Below are positions 1-8,536 of a stretch of 11,791 bases of DNA, piece after piece. Positions within the stretch are counted from its first letter, which is position 1; each line of letters starts with the position of its first letter. The position numbers were made by a program, and so were the translations under genes. The notes beneath the pieces were generated by a model, which did not search any database, was not told the origin of the DNA, and was given only the letters and a program-made list of their open reading frames with translations. The DNA comes from Bryobacterales bacterium (lineage in GTDB: Bacteria > Acidobacteriota > Terriglobia > Bryobacterales > Bryobacteraceae): NCBI GenBank assembly GCA_009697495.1, contig SHUN01000035.1, positions 1-11,791 of the forward strand. Reading direction: 5' to 3'.

Positions 1-3
1 CGA

Positions 4-708
4 TCAGTAGAGAGTGCGATGTTTGCATTTTTTCCTTTTGGCATCGCTGATGGTTACGCCGCCCGCCACTCCGCTCGTGACCGTCAGTTCCGGCGGCAGC
101 CAATTTCATCACGCGCAGATCGAAATCCGACTGCCGCAACGGGTAGCGCCCCGCTTTCACCAGTGAATCGATTACGCCGTCCAGCGACGTCGGCTGCAAT
201 TGATAAAGCCTTCGCCCCTGCTCGATCTTCGGAAAATTGAGGACGTTGTCCACCAGCCTGCTGAGCCGTTCGCTTTCACGCAGCTCCGTCTCGCTATCCG
301 GCCGCATTCGCAGCATCTCGGCGAACATCCGTATGGCGGTGAGCGGGGTCTTGAATTCATGGGACAGGCTGGAAACGAACTGTGCTGCCACAGTAGGTAG
401 ATGCCCGAGGCGACGATCACCAGAACGAGGCAAGGTGAGGCAACATAAATACCGGTCCGGGCCAGCGGCGGGCTCGCCTGTTGCGCCGGAGTCCGCGCCT
501 GCACGCGATTCGATGCGATGGCCACCAAACATTTCTTGCCCGACTCAGGCATTTTGGACAAACCAATCAGCCAGTCACCGTGTGGCAACCACGCCGGATC
601 AGGCCCGTCGCGCCGGAGAAACGGAAGCCGTGTGCCCACGTCCGCGCGGAGCAGCCCGCGCGGCGCGACCGCTGCCATTAGCGACAGCCCCATTTTGCGT
701 TTCCGCAT
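4..708 (-). pseudogene. Broken sensor histidine kinase (HisKA remnant, no ATPase domain)
   Basis: The pieces lie in three minus-strand frames. From 708 to about 388 one frame gives a poorly conserved sensor part ending in a hydrophobic segment (CLVLVIVASGIYLLW). From about 390 to 103 another frame gives a clear HisKA dimerisation domain: the H-box FVSSLSHEFKTPLTAIRMF with the phospho-acceptor His at 359-361, then ESERLSRLVDNVLNF, KIEQGRR and YQLQPTSL. A third frame carries LPPELTV and meets a stop at 4-6. In intact relatives a linker of roughly 15-20 residues separates the membrane helix from the H-box; here they abut, so the first frame change probably includes a deletion. The N, G1 and G2 boxes of the HATPase domain are absent, so no ATP-dependent autophosphorylation is possible. 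A sequencing artefact would need at least two independent errors plus loss of the C-terminal domain, so true decay is more likely. The adjacent 709-959 holds no gene I can support. Confidence 0.72.
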
Positions 709-959
709 CGATTTGCCCCTTTCGGGGTTTGCACCTTACATCAGGCAGGCACTCCTGTAACGCGGCTCCCCAAAGGGGGCAAGGCCCGCTGTCGCATTGG
801 GGGCGTGCTCGCGCCATTGGAATCGCGCCTCGCCTCAAGCGATGCTGAGGCCGCCGGCATCGCCGGGATCCGGGCGTTCGCGGTTCGTGCCAACGATGAC
901 GACCCTAAGGCCTTCCAAGAACCGTTGCGGTCCCCACCATCTCCAGAGTCTGCCGTAAA

Positions 960-1748
960 TCAATACGCCGGTTCAAACGGCCAATTTGCCGTCGTCGTAT
1001 ACCCACCATCCACCGCAATCACTTGCCCGGTTACATAACTCGATGCCGGGCTCGACAAGAACACCGCCAACCCGGCAATATCCGCCGGCGTCCCCATTTT
1101 CGGATTCGCCTGCACGCCTTGCAGCCAATCGTGCATCGGCTTCTGCGCCCACATATCTTTATTCAAATCCGTCAAAATAAAGCCCGGCGCAATGCAGTTC
1201 ACTTGAATGTTATTGCGGCCCCACTCCGCCGCCTGCACGCGCGTCATGCCGGCAATCGCCGCTTTGCTAATCGCGTAAACACTCAAATACGGAATCCCCA
1301 GCAACGACATCAAACTCCCGATGTGGATAATCTTTCCGCCCTTGCCGCCCTCCACCATCCCGCCGCCAATGTACTGGCACAACTCAAAAATTCCGTGCAG
1401 ATTCGTGTCGAGAATCTTGTTGTACTCGTCCTTCGTATAATCCTGCATCCGGCGCCGGACATTCGTCCCCGCCACGTTGATCAGAATATCGGTCTTCCCC
1501 CGGAACTCCGCGGCAAACGCGCGGATCGAGTCCGAATCCGTCATATCGATCGACCGGGAATCGGCGCTGTAGCCGGCCGCCGTCAACACGGCAACCTCCT
1601 CAGCCAATTTATCCGCGGAGCGCGCCGCCAGAATGGTATGCGCGCCGGCGGCCGCGATCTCCTTAGCGATCGCCAAACCGATGCCGCGGCTTGCGCCTAC
1701 GACGAGGGCGGTCTTGCCCTTTAAAGAAAAAAGTGTTTCAAGAGACAT
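960..1748 (-). CDS. SDR-family NAD(P)-dependent oxidoreductase (gluconate 5-dehydrogenase-like)
   Basis: This is a cytoplasmic classical short-chain dehydrogenase of 262 aa. The Rossmann motif GASRGIG is at residues 18-24. Arg43 at the end of beta-2 (AARS) favours NADP(H). The NNAG motif appears as NVAG (91-94). The catalytic set is Asn116, Ser145, Tyr158 and Lys162 (YAISK), and the C-terminus has the usual VDGGYT. The opening LFSLKGKTALV resembles gluconate 5-dehydrogenase and 3-oxoacyl-ACP reductase-like SDRs, but the substrate cannot be fixed from sequence. I chose the ATG at 1748 because SDR homology begins there; the longer frame to 1796 adds only a shadow of the upstream gene. The start overlaps the 3' end of the upstream membrane-protein gene by 11 nt (ATGTCTCTTGA), and no good Shine-Dalgarno is visible, which suggests translational coupling. 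It is the last gene of a three-gene operon. Confidence 0.9.
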   Translation of the reverse strand: MSLETLFSLKGKTALVVGASRGIGLAIAKEIAAAGAHTILAARSADKLAEEVAVLTAAGYSADSRSIDMTDSDSIRAFAAEFRGKTDILINVAGTNVRRRMQDYTKDEYNKILDTNLHGIFELCQYIGGGMVEGGKGGKIIHIGSLMSLLGIPYLSVYAISKAAIAGMTRVQAAEWGRNNIQVNCIAPGFILTDLNKDMWAQKPMHDWLQGVQANPKMGTPADIAGLAVFLSSPASSYVTGQVIAVDGGYTTTANWPFEPAY

Positions 1749-4113
1749 GTTGAGATCTGTGTTGAGTAGTGGTTTTAATAACGAACAACGCGCCAAGATA
1801 CAAAGCGCCGCCGATCAGCAGCGTTTCTCGCAAACCTAGGTATATCGCAAAGAAGATCGCCGCCGCTGAGCCGAGCACGCTCGACGCCGCGTTCAACGAC
1901 CAGGCCCAGCGCACGCTCGGCTTGTGGAATGCTTCCAATCGGGCTAACCCTTGCGGAAACGGCATGCCCATGCAGAACCCGGCCGGTGCGATCAACAGCA
2001 CGGTGAGCAGCATCTTCACCGCCAACGGCAGCCCCACTAGCGCTGTCGTAATCGGCGCGGCGGTAAATGCCAGCATCGATACCAGCACCGTCACCAGGCC
2101 CAACGCCCGCATCAGCTTGCCGTCGTCGTCGCCGATATACTTCCCGCTCAAATAACTGCCCAGACCGCTGGAAATCAGCATCGAAAATACAATCACAGTC
2201 AGCGCGTAGGTCGGATGGCCCAAAAACAATACGAACTTCTGAATCAACGCCACTTGAATCAAAATGTAGCCCACGCCGATGCACAGGAAATACATCAGGA
2301 AACGCAGCACGCCCTTCTCCCGCGGCAATCGCGTTCCCAGCAGCAACGGCGGCATGGCCAGAATGATGATCGTGGCCAACAAACTCACGCCCACCAAAGA
2401 GAACAGCATCGGCACCGCGCGATTGATTTTATAATCGGCGCTCTCTTTGTTCATCGTGGTCAGGAAGTTCCACAAGTCCCGCGGCTGCACCGTGTAGAAA
2501 AAGAAGGGGCGGTTATCGCTGACAGCGGTGACGTCAAACGGATACTGCTCCAGCCATGCGTCCAGATTCTTCGCCAGCAGCGCCTGCCCGAATGGCGAAT
2601 TGGCGCCATCGCCCGGCAAATAAATACGCTGAAAACGCGCCTTGGCAATAATTCCTTCCGCGCGTTCGACATCGCTATCGGTGAAGGGTTTGCGGCTGAT
2701 TAGAACCGTGTCCCGCGCGCCCCAGCCCTCCAGATCTTTTTGGGAGCCTTCGCGAATTACCATCACGTGCCGCTGCGGATTGGTCTCGCCCAGTTGCGCT
2801 AATGCCTCCCGCGCCAGGATCAGAAGCCGTACCGATTCCCGCGGCGGATCAAAGCCCCATCGCGTAATCGCCAGCACGCCGTCATTATTCAGATGGCTCA
2901 AATAGTCGTTGAAGGCGTCCGTGGTGTACAGATTGTTTTCCGAAAGCGCAAACGCGCCCGCCGCCGTCGATGCCCACGTATCCACCAGGGTTGCCTGCAA
3001 AACGCTGTACTTTTCCGTGCTCCGCCGCACAAAGCTGCGGCCGTCTTCTTCAAAAATCTGAATTCCCGGGCGTCTATACAGATTGCGGCTGATCCAGGCA
3101 AACTCCCCGCGCATAATCGTCGTCGCAATGATGGGGTTGATTTCAACGCCCGTAATGTCTGTTGACCCGGCCGCAATCGCCCGCGCCACATCCCAGCCGC
3201 CGCCCGGGCCAATGATTAGAGTCTTCGCGCCCGGCCGCATCAGGTACGGAAACGCCGGCCCCTGCTCCGTCAGGTCTCGCGTTTGTTCCGCCGTCAGCCG
3301 ATCCACGTCGAAATCCATGATCCCGGTCGAGGCATCGGCGTCGATCACAATCTGAGTCTGTCCGCTCGTCTTTTCCTTCGCCACCGCGATCCGGGAGAAA
3401 GTATTCCACTTGACGAAAATCTCGTTGTCGAGCGCTTGCCCCTTCGCGTAATGAACGTCGATCCAATGCTTCTTGGTGTTGAAGACGACCAGCACCGTCA
3501 GCAGCAAGGCGACGGCCACCGAGGCCGCCCGCAGCGTCCGGTGTCCGGCCATGTTGTACCAGATTGCCGAGGCTGCCGCGAACAAAACGGCGGCGGCGAT
3601 CACCGTATTCGGCCCGCCAAAATTGTTGAGCAGCGGGATCAGCAACAAACAGCCGCCGGCCGCGCCCAGCAGGTCGAAAAAATACACCCGGTTAATCCGC
3701 TCAATCGTCTCCGAAATCACGAGCGACACAATCGCCCCGGCCAGAAAAAACGGCAGCGCGCTGAAGAAGTAGACCGCGGCCAAAGTCGTGTTCGTCAATT
3801 CCTGCCCGCGGGTCAAAATGAAGATCACGCTCACCAGCGGCATCACCGCGTTGATCAACGACAGCCGCCCCAGCTTCCGAAACAGCGGCCCGCGCTGCGC
3901 GGCGATCACATACGAAAAAACGCCGCCCGCGCCCAATCCGAACAGGGCGATAGAAATGGCCAGAAAGGCAAAGTGGTAGTAGAAGACCACCGAGAAGATA
4001 CGGGTCATCGCGAGTTCCAGTAGCAGCGTCGCCATCGTGGTGAACGCGACGCCCATATAAACTTGCGGCCAACTGATGGTTGCGGATTCGGGGGAGGTCG
4101 TAATGCGGGACAA
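1738..4113 (-). CDS. Polytopic membrane protein with spermidine-synthase-like SAM-binding domain
   Basis: The 791-aa product has three parts. Residues about 18-210 form six to seven membrane helices. Residues about 215-560 form a soluble Rossmann-fold domain with the SAM-binding loop GPGGGWDVA (302-310), an acidic ribose-binding position in GVEINP (Glu324) and EEDGRSF (355-361). Residues about 567-780 form a second membrane block with GMPFPQGL (716-723) and WAWSLNAASSVLGS (736-749), both typical of large 'spermidine synthase-like' fusion proteins. The aminopropyltransferase active-site D-x-x-D-P region is replaced by TLVDTWAST (375-383), so true spermidine synthase activity is doubtful; an unknown SAM-dependent transfer near the membrane is more likely. 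The start is TTG at 4113 without a clear Shine-Dalgarno; the first in-frame ATG (4056, residue 20) would still keep the first helix. It lies 25 nt after the OPT transporter gene and overlaps the SDR gene downstream. Confidence 0.85.
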   Translation of the reverse strand: MSRITTSPESATISWPQVYMGVAFTTMATLLLELAMTRIFSVVFYYHFAFLAISIALFGLGAGGVFSYVIAAQRGPLFRKLGRLSLINAVMPLVSVIFILTRGQELTNTTLAAVYFFSALPFFLAGAIVSLVISETIERINRVYFFDLLGAAGGCLLLIPLLNNFGGPNTVIAAAVLFAAASAIWYNMAGHRTLRAASVAVALLLTVLVVFNTKKHWIDVHYAKGQALDNEIFVKWNTFSRIAVAKEKTSGQTQIVIDADASTGIMDFDVDRLTAEQTRDLTEQGPAFPYLMRPGAKTLIIGPGGGWDVARAIAAGSTDITGVEINPIIATTIMRGEFAWISRNLYRRPGIQIFEEDGRSFVRRSTEKYSVLQATLVDTWASTAAGAFALSENNLYTTDAFNDYLSHLNNDGVLAITRWGFDPPRESVRLLILAREALAQLGETNPQRHVMVIREGSQKDLEGWGARDTVLISRKPFTDSDVERAEGIIAKARFQRIYLPGDGANSPFGQALLAKNLDAWLEQYPFDVTAVSDNRPFFFYTVQPRDLWNFLTTMNKESADYKINRAVPMLFSLVGVSLLATIIILAMPPLLLGTRLPREKGVLRFLMYFLCIGVGYILIQVALIQKFVLFLGHPTYALTVIVFSMLISSGLGSYLSGKYIGDDDGKLMRALGLVTVLVSMLAFTAAPITTALVGLPLAVKMLLTVLLIAPAGFCMGMPFPQGLARLEAFHKPSVRWAWSLNAASSVLGSAAAIFFAIYLGLRETLLIGGALYLGALFVIKTTTQHRSQHVS

Positions 4114-4138
4114 GTAACTATGGTAATAGATGTTGCGC

Positions 4139-6172
4139 CTACATCATCGCCGTTGGCGGCGCCGGCTCGTCCGGATGGCCCGCGTTCCTGATTGGTGTCG
4201 AGATCATATTGATCGCCATCAGCGCCAATACCCCGACTCCAACAAAATAGCTCGGCTCCCTGAAAAACTCCGGAAGCCCAATCTCCAGCAGTGCAAACGC
4301 CGCCACCACCAGCCCCATTAATCCCTCGCCCGCAATCATTCCCGAAGAGATCAAAATGCCAATATTTTCACTCCGAGCCCGCTGCCCTTCATTGTGCCCT
4401 TTGCGCGTCGAAATGTAGTCGCTGACGGCGCGGAAACAGCCCCCTACGAAAATGGAAAACGTCGTCGCGAACGGCAAATACATCCCGACGCTTACCAGCA
4501 TCGGGCTCTTCACCTGCATCATGATCATTCCAAGGCCCATGAAGATCCCCATAATCACCAACGGCCACGCCATGTCCCCGCCCACAATGCCCTCGGCAAT
4601 TAACGCCATCAGGCCCGATTGCGGCGCCGGCAATTTCGCATCGCCAAAGCCGATCCCGCCCTGCTTGATATTCGCCTGGTGCAACAGCATCAAAGGGAAA
4701 AACATGACGAGCGATGACACCACCACCGAAAGCAGTTCCACCCATTGAATCGTGCGCGGCGTGCCGCCCAAAATATAGCCGACCTTGAAATCCTGCAATA
4801 GCTCTCCGGCCACCGCAGCCGACACGCAGCCAACCGCCGCTACCGCCAGCACAATCGCCACGCCGCCCGGCCCGCCGACGCCAAGCGAGACCATCAGCAG
4901 CGCCGCAATCAGCAGCGTGGAAAGCGTCAAGCCGCTGACAGGGTTATTCGATGAGCCAATCATTCCCGTCAACGAGCCCGAAATCGTCGCGAAAAAGAAG
5001 CCCGTGACCAACATCACCGTGGCCGCGACCGCGGCAATCCAAACCTCGCCCGCAAAGTAGTAGTACACCGCAATCATCGCCAAAAATGTAAGCCCAATCA
5101 GCCCAAAAACCGTCTTCGAGCTCATGTACTGCTCGGTGCGGTTGGTTTTGTCCACCGCCGGACCCGCTCCCCGCATTTCCGCAAACGAGCGGCTCAGCCC
5201 GACACTCAAATTCTTCCGCATTTTCCACAGAGTGTTGGCCGCGCCGACGAGCATCCCGCCCACCGCGATCGGCCGGACGATGTAACGCCACACGCTCGCC
5301 GCCAATCCCTGCCAATCGCTCTGCGGCGCGCCCGGCGGCAGGAACTTGTTCAAGTCATCGCCGAGAAAGTAAATCAGCATCGGAATCAAAAATCCCCAAG
5401 CCAGCACGCCGCCGGAAAAATTCAGCGCCGCCAGCTTCGGCCCGATGATGTAGCCGACGCCGATATACGCCGGGCTGATCGACGGCGCCGCCGCCATCGT
5501 GACACCGCCCACGCTTAACGCCCGTTGGTCCGAACCCAGCTTCACCACGCTGCGCCCCAGCGTGCCTATCTGAAAAATGAAATTGCGGTCCGGCTCAAAC
5601 AGTTTCATCACGCCGAGAATGTAAACGGCGGCACCGGTCGCCATATTGATGAACAAAAACTTCGCGGCCTTCGACGCGGACTGCCCGGCTTTATGAATCT
5701 CCGCCGCTGCCACCGATTCCGGAAACGGCAGATCGTCGTCCTCCACCATCACCCGCCGCACCAGCGAGACGAACAAAACGCCCAACACACCGCCAACCAG
5801 CATCAGCGCCGTTGATTTCCAGTAGCCGTGGGCGATGTCGAACTCCGGCCACGCCCGCGAAATCACAAACGCCGGAATCGTAAAGATCGCCCCCGCCGCG
5901 ATTGACTCGCCAATCGAGCCGGCCGTCCGCGCCAAATTCTCCTCTAAAATGGTGCCCCGCTTAAAGCGCAGCAACGCCATGCCAATGACGGCCGCTGGAT
6001 ACGTCGCGGCGATCGTGATGCCCGCTTTCAAGCCCAGGTAGGCGTTCGCCGCCCCGAGAACGACGCTCATCACCAGGCCGAGAATCACGGCGGCGTAGGA
6101 GAACTCGACCATCTTCCGGTCGACCGGGACGTAGGGGACGTGCTTTTTCTGGCTCACTATGTGGGCCATCAT
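4139..6172 (-). CDS. OPT-family (oligopeptide/metal-chelate) transporter
   Basis: This is an inner-membrane secondary transporter of 677 aa, normal for bacterial OPT proteins, with about 14-16 hydrophobic segments along its length. Family landmarks are AYLGLKAGITIAATYPAAVI (44-63), EENLARTAGSIGESIAAG followed by AIFTIPAF (77-102), and the central GSSNNPVSGLT. The family moves oligopeptides or metal-chelates (YSL branch) by proton symport; the substrate here is not predictable. I chose the ATG at 6172 because the conserved N-terminus (MMAHIVSQKK then the first helix) starts there and AAAGG lies upstream at suitable spacing; the extension to 6382 is a shadow of the divergent SDR. An ATG at 6169 is equally possible. 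It is the first gene of the operon continuing into the SpeE-like membrane protein and the SDR, and its start is only 30 nt from the divergent SDR gene. Confidence 0.93.
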   Translation of the reverse strand: MMAHIVSQKKHVPYVPVDRKMVEFSYAAVILGLVMSVVLGAANAYLGLKAGITIAATYPAAVIGMALLRFKRGTILEENLARTAGSIGESIAAGAIFTIPAFVISRAWPEFDIAHGYWKSTALMLVGGVLGVLFVSLVRRVMVEDDDLPFPESVAAAEIHKAGQSASKAAKFLFINMATGAAVYILGVMKLFEPDRNFIFQIGTLGRSVVKLGSDQRALSVGGVTMAAAPSISPAYIGVGYIIGPKLAALNFSGGVLAWGFLIPMLIYFLGDDLNKFLPPGAPQSDWQGLAASVWRYIVRPIAVGGMLVGAANTLWKMRKNLSVGLSRSFAEMRGAGPAVDKTNRTEQYMSSKTVFGLIGLTFLAMIAVYYYFAGEVWIAAVAATVMLVTGFFFATISGSLTGMIGSSNNPVSGLTLSTLLIAALLMVSLGVGGPGGVAIVLAVAAVGCVSAAVAGELLQDFKVGYILGGTPRTIQWVELLSVVVSSLVMFFPLMLLHQANIKQGGIGFGDAKLPAPQSGLMALIAEGIVGGDMAWPLVIMGIFMGLGMIMMQVKSPMLVSVGMYLPFATTFSIFVGGCFRAVSDYISTRKGHNEGQRARSENIGILISSGMIAGEGLMGLVVAAFALLEIGLPEFFREPSYFVGVGVLALMAINMISTPIRNAGHPDEPAPPTAMM

Positions 6173-6186
6173 AACGCGCCTTTGGA

Positions 6187-6192
6187 TACAAT
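6187..6192 (+). promoter_or_regulatory. Possible -10 element for the divergent SDR gene
   Basis: TACAAT matches the sigma-70 -10 consensus at five of six positions and ends 10 nt before the ATG at 6203. A start point 6-8 nt downstream would leave a leader of only a few nucleotides, so the message could be nearly leaderless. No good -35 hexamer sits 16-18 nt upstream, so this remains a weak call. Confidence 0.3.
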
Positions 6193-6202
6193 CGTGGAAG
6201 AA

Positions 6203-6952
6203 ATGACAATTCCGTTTCGTCAGGATGGCCGCGTCGCGATGGTGACCGGCGGTGCAAGCGGTATCGGCGAAGCCACTTGCCGCGTTTTTGCGGCCGCCGG
6301 TGCCGAAGTATTGATTGCCGATATTGATTTTCCCAGAGCGGAAAAGCTCGCCGCTGAACTCGCCGGCGCCCGCGCCGTCCATTGCGACGTCACCGATGAA
6401 TCTGGGGTCCGGGAGCTCTTCGGCGCCTTGGAACGGCTCGACGTGCTCGTTAACAACGCCGGAATCGGGCTTGTTGGTAGCGTGGAAGACACCGAATTGG
6501 TCGATTTCGAGCGCTTAATGCGGGTAAATGTCACCGGCCCGTACCTTGTTACGCGCTTCGCGATGCCTCATTTGCTCAAATCCCATGGCCGCATCGTGAA
6601 CATCGGCTCGGTCGCGGGACTCATCGGCGTTAAGAAACGGTTCGCGTACTGCGCTACCAAAGGCGCAGTGGTTGCGATGACCCGGCAACTTGCGGTGGAT
6701 TACCCCACCCAAATCCGCGTAAACTGCATCTGCCCCGGCACTGTGGATTCCCCTTTCGTCGAAGGGTACCTGGAAAAGTACCACAAACACGAGAAAGAGA
6801 AGGTTCGCCAGGAATTGAGTTCTCGGCAGCCGATCGGACGGTTGGGCAAACCGGAGGAGATCGCGAATCTGGCTCTCTATCTGGCGTCGGATGAGGCGGG
6901 ATTTGTGAATGGAAGCGTGGTTTCCATCGACGGCGGCTGGACCGCCGCTTAG
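6203..6952 (+). CDS. SDR-family oxidoreductase (2-keto-3-deoxy-L-fuconate dehydrogenase-like)
   Basis: This 249-aa classical SDR has TGGASGIG at 15-22, Asp40 at the end of beta-2 (LIADID, indicating NAD preference) and NNAG at 84-87. The catalytic residues are Asn109, Ser136, Tyr149 and Lys153 (YCATK). The substrate-loop region CPGTVDSPFV and the ending IDGGWTAA closely recall the SDR branch containing 2-keto-3-deoxy-L-fuconate dehydrogenase and human BDH2. This suggests oxidation of a sugar-acid or small hydroxy-acid, though the exact substrate is inference. I chose the ATG at 6203 because homology starts at once (FRQDGRVAMVTGG) and GGAAG lies just upstream; a GTG at 6194 and a longer frame from 6140 are less likely. 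It is transcribed divergently from the OPT operon with only 30 nt between the start codons, so the two may share a control region. Confidence 0.92.
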   Translation: MTIPFRQDGRVAMVTGGASGIGEATCRVFAAAGAEVLIADIDFPRAEKLAAELAGARAVHCDVTDESGVRELFGALERLDVLVNNAGIGLVGSVEDTELVDFERLMRVNVTGPYLVTRFAMPHLLKSHGRIVNIGSVAGLIGVKKRFAYCATKGAVVAMTRQLAVDYPTQIRVNCICPGTVDSPFVEGYLEKYHKHEKEKVRQELSSRQPIGRLGKPEEIANLALYLASDEAGFVNGSVVSIDGGWTAA

Positions 6953-7145
6953 GTTTATCCCGGTAACACGCAAGTTCTACTAATGGTGGCCACAAGTCCT
7001 GTCGATACAATAGGTAAGCGCTGCCACCTGCGTAAAGTTTCGGGGGGTATTATTTGATTGACTATTCGTACGGGAGTCGGGCAAACTAACAAGCACACGG
7101 TGAAGCCGGTCTCGAGTCCGAATCAACACGAAGAGGTTTATTGTT

Positions 7146-8345
7146 TTGAAGACAGATTTGGGTGTTTTCACGCTGAAATGGCGGATAGTACTGGCGACAC
7201 TCGTGGTTTTACTGGCAGCCTTGCCCCTATTAGCCGTTCCTGTTAAGAAACCGGCGGCGAATGGAAAGTCGTCGAAAGCGCCCGCAAAAGCTACGACCGT
7301 GGCAGCATCGAAACGCGCGGCAACCGTCGCGGCTAAGAAACGGTCTTTGGTGAGGTCCCGGTCCGGACGCACGGGAGTAGTCGCTGGCGGCCCCTGGAAG
7401 GAACCGACATTCGCCGATTCGACGGCAGGCGACAGGATTGAGGGCGAGGATCTGACCATTCGCCAAGCGGCGGTCAGTGCGTTGGGGCCGTATAACGGCA
7501 GTGTTGTGGTGGTGGACCCGAAGACGGGACGAGTCCTGACGATCGTGAATCAGCGTCTGGCGTTGGGCAGTGGCTTTCAGCCCTGTTCGACGATCAAACT
7601 GGTCTGCGCGTTGGCAGGTCTCCACGAAGGTATTATGGAACGGGCAACGCCATTCCGGCTTAATCGGCGCGTATCAATCAATCTTACCGAAGCGCTGGCG
7701 AAGTCAAACAACCCCTATTTTGCGCAAGTTGGAGAAAAACTCGGGTTTGACCGGGTCTACTCCTATGCAAAGCAGTTCGGGTTGGGTGAGCGCGCCGGAT
7801 TGGGAATCGACGGCGAAACGCCGGGCGTCTTGCCGGAAGCCCCGCCGAAGTTTGGCGGCGTCGGCATGATGACCAGTTTCGGTGAAGGCATCCAGTTGAC
7901 AGCATTGCAGTTAGCCTCATTGTTGTCGGCGATTTCGAACGGTGGAACGATGTACCACTTACAATATCCCCGATCAGCGGAAGCACTTCGGGGCTTCGCG
8001 CCTCGCGTGAAACGTCAGCTCGACATCAGTGGTGAGATTCCTGAGATTAGGCCCGGAATGATGGGCGCGGTGGAGTATGGGACCGGGCGCCGGGCACAGT
8101 ATGACCCCAACGAGCCCATCCTCGGGAAAACAGGTACGTGTACGGATCGGACGACGCCGACACACCTAGGCTGGTTCGGCAGCTTCAACGAGGTCGGGAA
8201 TAATAAATTAGTAGTTGTCGTGCTGCTGACGGGCGGAAAGGCTGTAAACGGCCCGGTAGCAGCGCAAATTGCCGGAAGTGTTTACAAGAATCTCTCCGGC
8301 CAGCAGTTTTTTGCCGCCAATCCGGGCGTCAAAACTTTTTTTTAG
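7146..8345 (+). CDS. Single-domain penicillin-binding D,D-transpeptidase with basic linker
   Basis: This 399-aa exported protein has an N-terminal hydrophobic segment (about 13-31, signal anchor or signal peptide). Next comes a Lys/Ala/Arg-rich, low-complexity stretch (about 34-77). From about 110 onward lies a transpeptidase domain of the FtsI/PbpA type. Active-site motifs are STIK (Ser148 nucleophile, Lys151), SNN (187-189) and KTG (328-330). GEGIQLTALQLASLLSAISN and the following GGT are also typical. It should cross-link peptidoglycan outside the cytoplasmic membrane. It lacks the glycosyltransferase domain of class A and the dimerisation/pedestal domain of most class B proteins, so it is unusually short. 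The start is TTG at 7146, supported by AAGAGG at 7131-7136 with 9-nt spacing and by the hydrophobic segment beginning soon after. The last codons lie in an 8-T run (8336-8343). It is preceded by 193 nt without a gene and is convergent with obgE. Confidence 0.88.
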   Translation: MKTDLGVFTLKWRIVLATLVVLLAALPLLAVPVKKPAANGKSSKAPAKATTVAASKRAATVAAKKRSLVRSRSGRTGVVAGGPWKEPTFADSTAGDRIEGEDLTIRQAAVSALGPYNGSVVVVDPKTGRVLTIVNQRLALGSGFQPCSTIKLVCALAGLHEGIMERATPFRLNRRVSINLTEALAKSNNPYFAQVGEKLGFDRVYSYAKQFGLGERAGLGIDGETPGVLPEAPPKFGGVGMMTSFGEGIQLTALQLASLLSAISNGGTMYHLQYPRSAEALRGFAPRVKRQLDISGEIPEIRPGMMGAVEYGTGRRAQYDPNEPILGKTGTCTDRTTPTHLGWFGSFNEVGNNKLVVVVLLTGGKAVNGPVAAQIAGSVYKNLSGQQFFAANPGVKTFF

Positions 8346-8466
8346 AATTTGTGGACCTGTTTCTCCCGAATTCACGCTCTACCTAGTAACGGGGAGTTGA
8401 TTCCCAATACTAAACTGACGGGCCAGCTTTTTTTCTGGTTTGCTAGACGAAATACGATACCGCGCA

Positions 8467-8501
8467 CCGCCGGCTAGGAGCGAGACTCTCCTGGCCGGCG
8501 G
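8467..8501. repeat. Strong 14-bp hairpin
   Basis: CCGCCGGC-T-AGGAG pairs with CTCCT-G-GCCGGCGG around a 7-nt loop (CGAGACT). There are 13 Watson-Crick pairs and one T-G wobble. No T-run follows on either strand, so it is not a standard intrinsic terminator. Confidence 0.75.
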
Positions 8502-8536
8502 AAATAGTTTTACTACCACGCGCGGGGTCTAATTCC

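Noticed and set aside
835..963. 42-codon minus-strand frame starting with TTG overlapping the SDR stop (TTGA)
   Set aside because: The TTGA overlap suggests coupling and the peptide is not obviously random, but there is no ribosome-binding site, no family match I know, and the start is a rare codon. It may be remnant coding sequence.
1023..1724. Long plus-strand frame opposite the first SDR
   Set aside because: It is antisense to a gene with complete SDR motifs and shows only composition-driven open sequence; the same holds for plus-strand frames across 1769-4023.
6932..6952. GC-rich hairpin at the end of the second SDR as a terminator
   Set aside because: The palindrome CGGCGG-CTGGA-CCGCCG comes from the codons of the conserved DGGWTAA ending and no T-run follows.
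7058..7087. Promoter for the transpeptidase gene (TTGACT with CAAACT)
   Set aside because: The -35 is good but the -10 matches at only about three of six positions at 18-nt spacing; the alternative TATTAT at 7048-7053 lacks a -35.
8271..8345. Terminator at the end of the transpeptidase gene
   Set aside because: There is an 8-T run (8336-8343), but the nearest stem is only 4 bp (CGCC/GGCG at 8315-8328) and is separated from it by 7 nt, and both lie inside the coding sequence.
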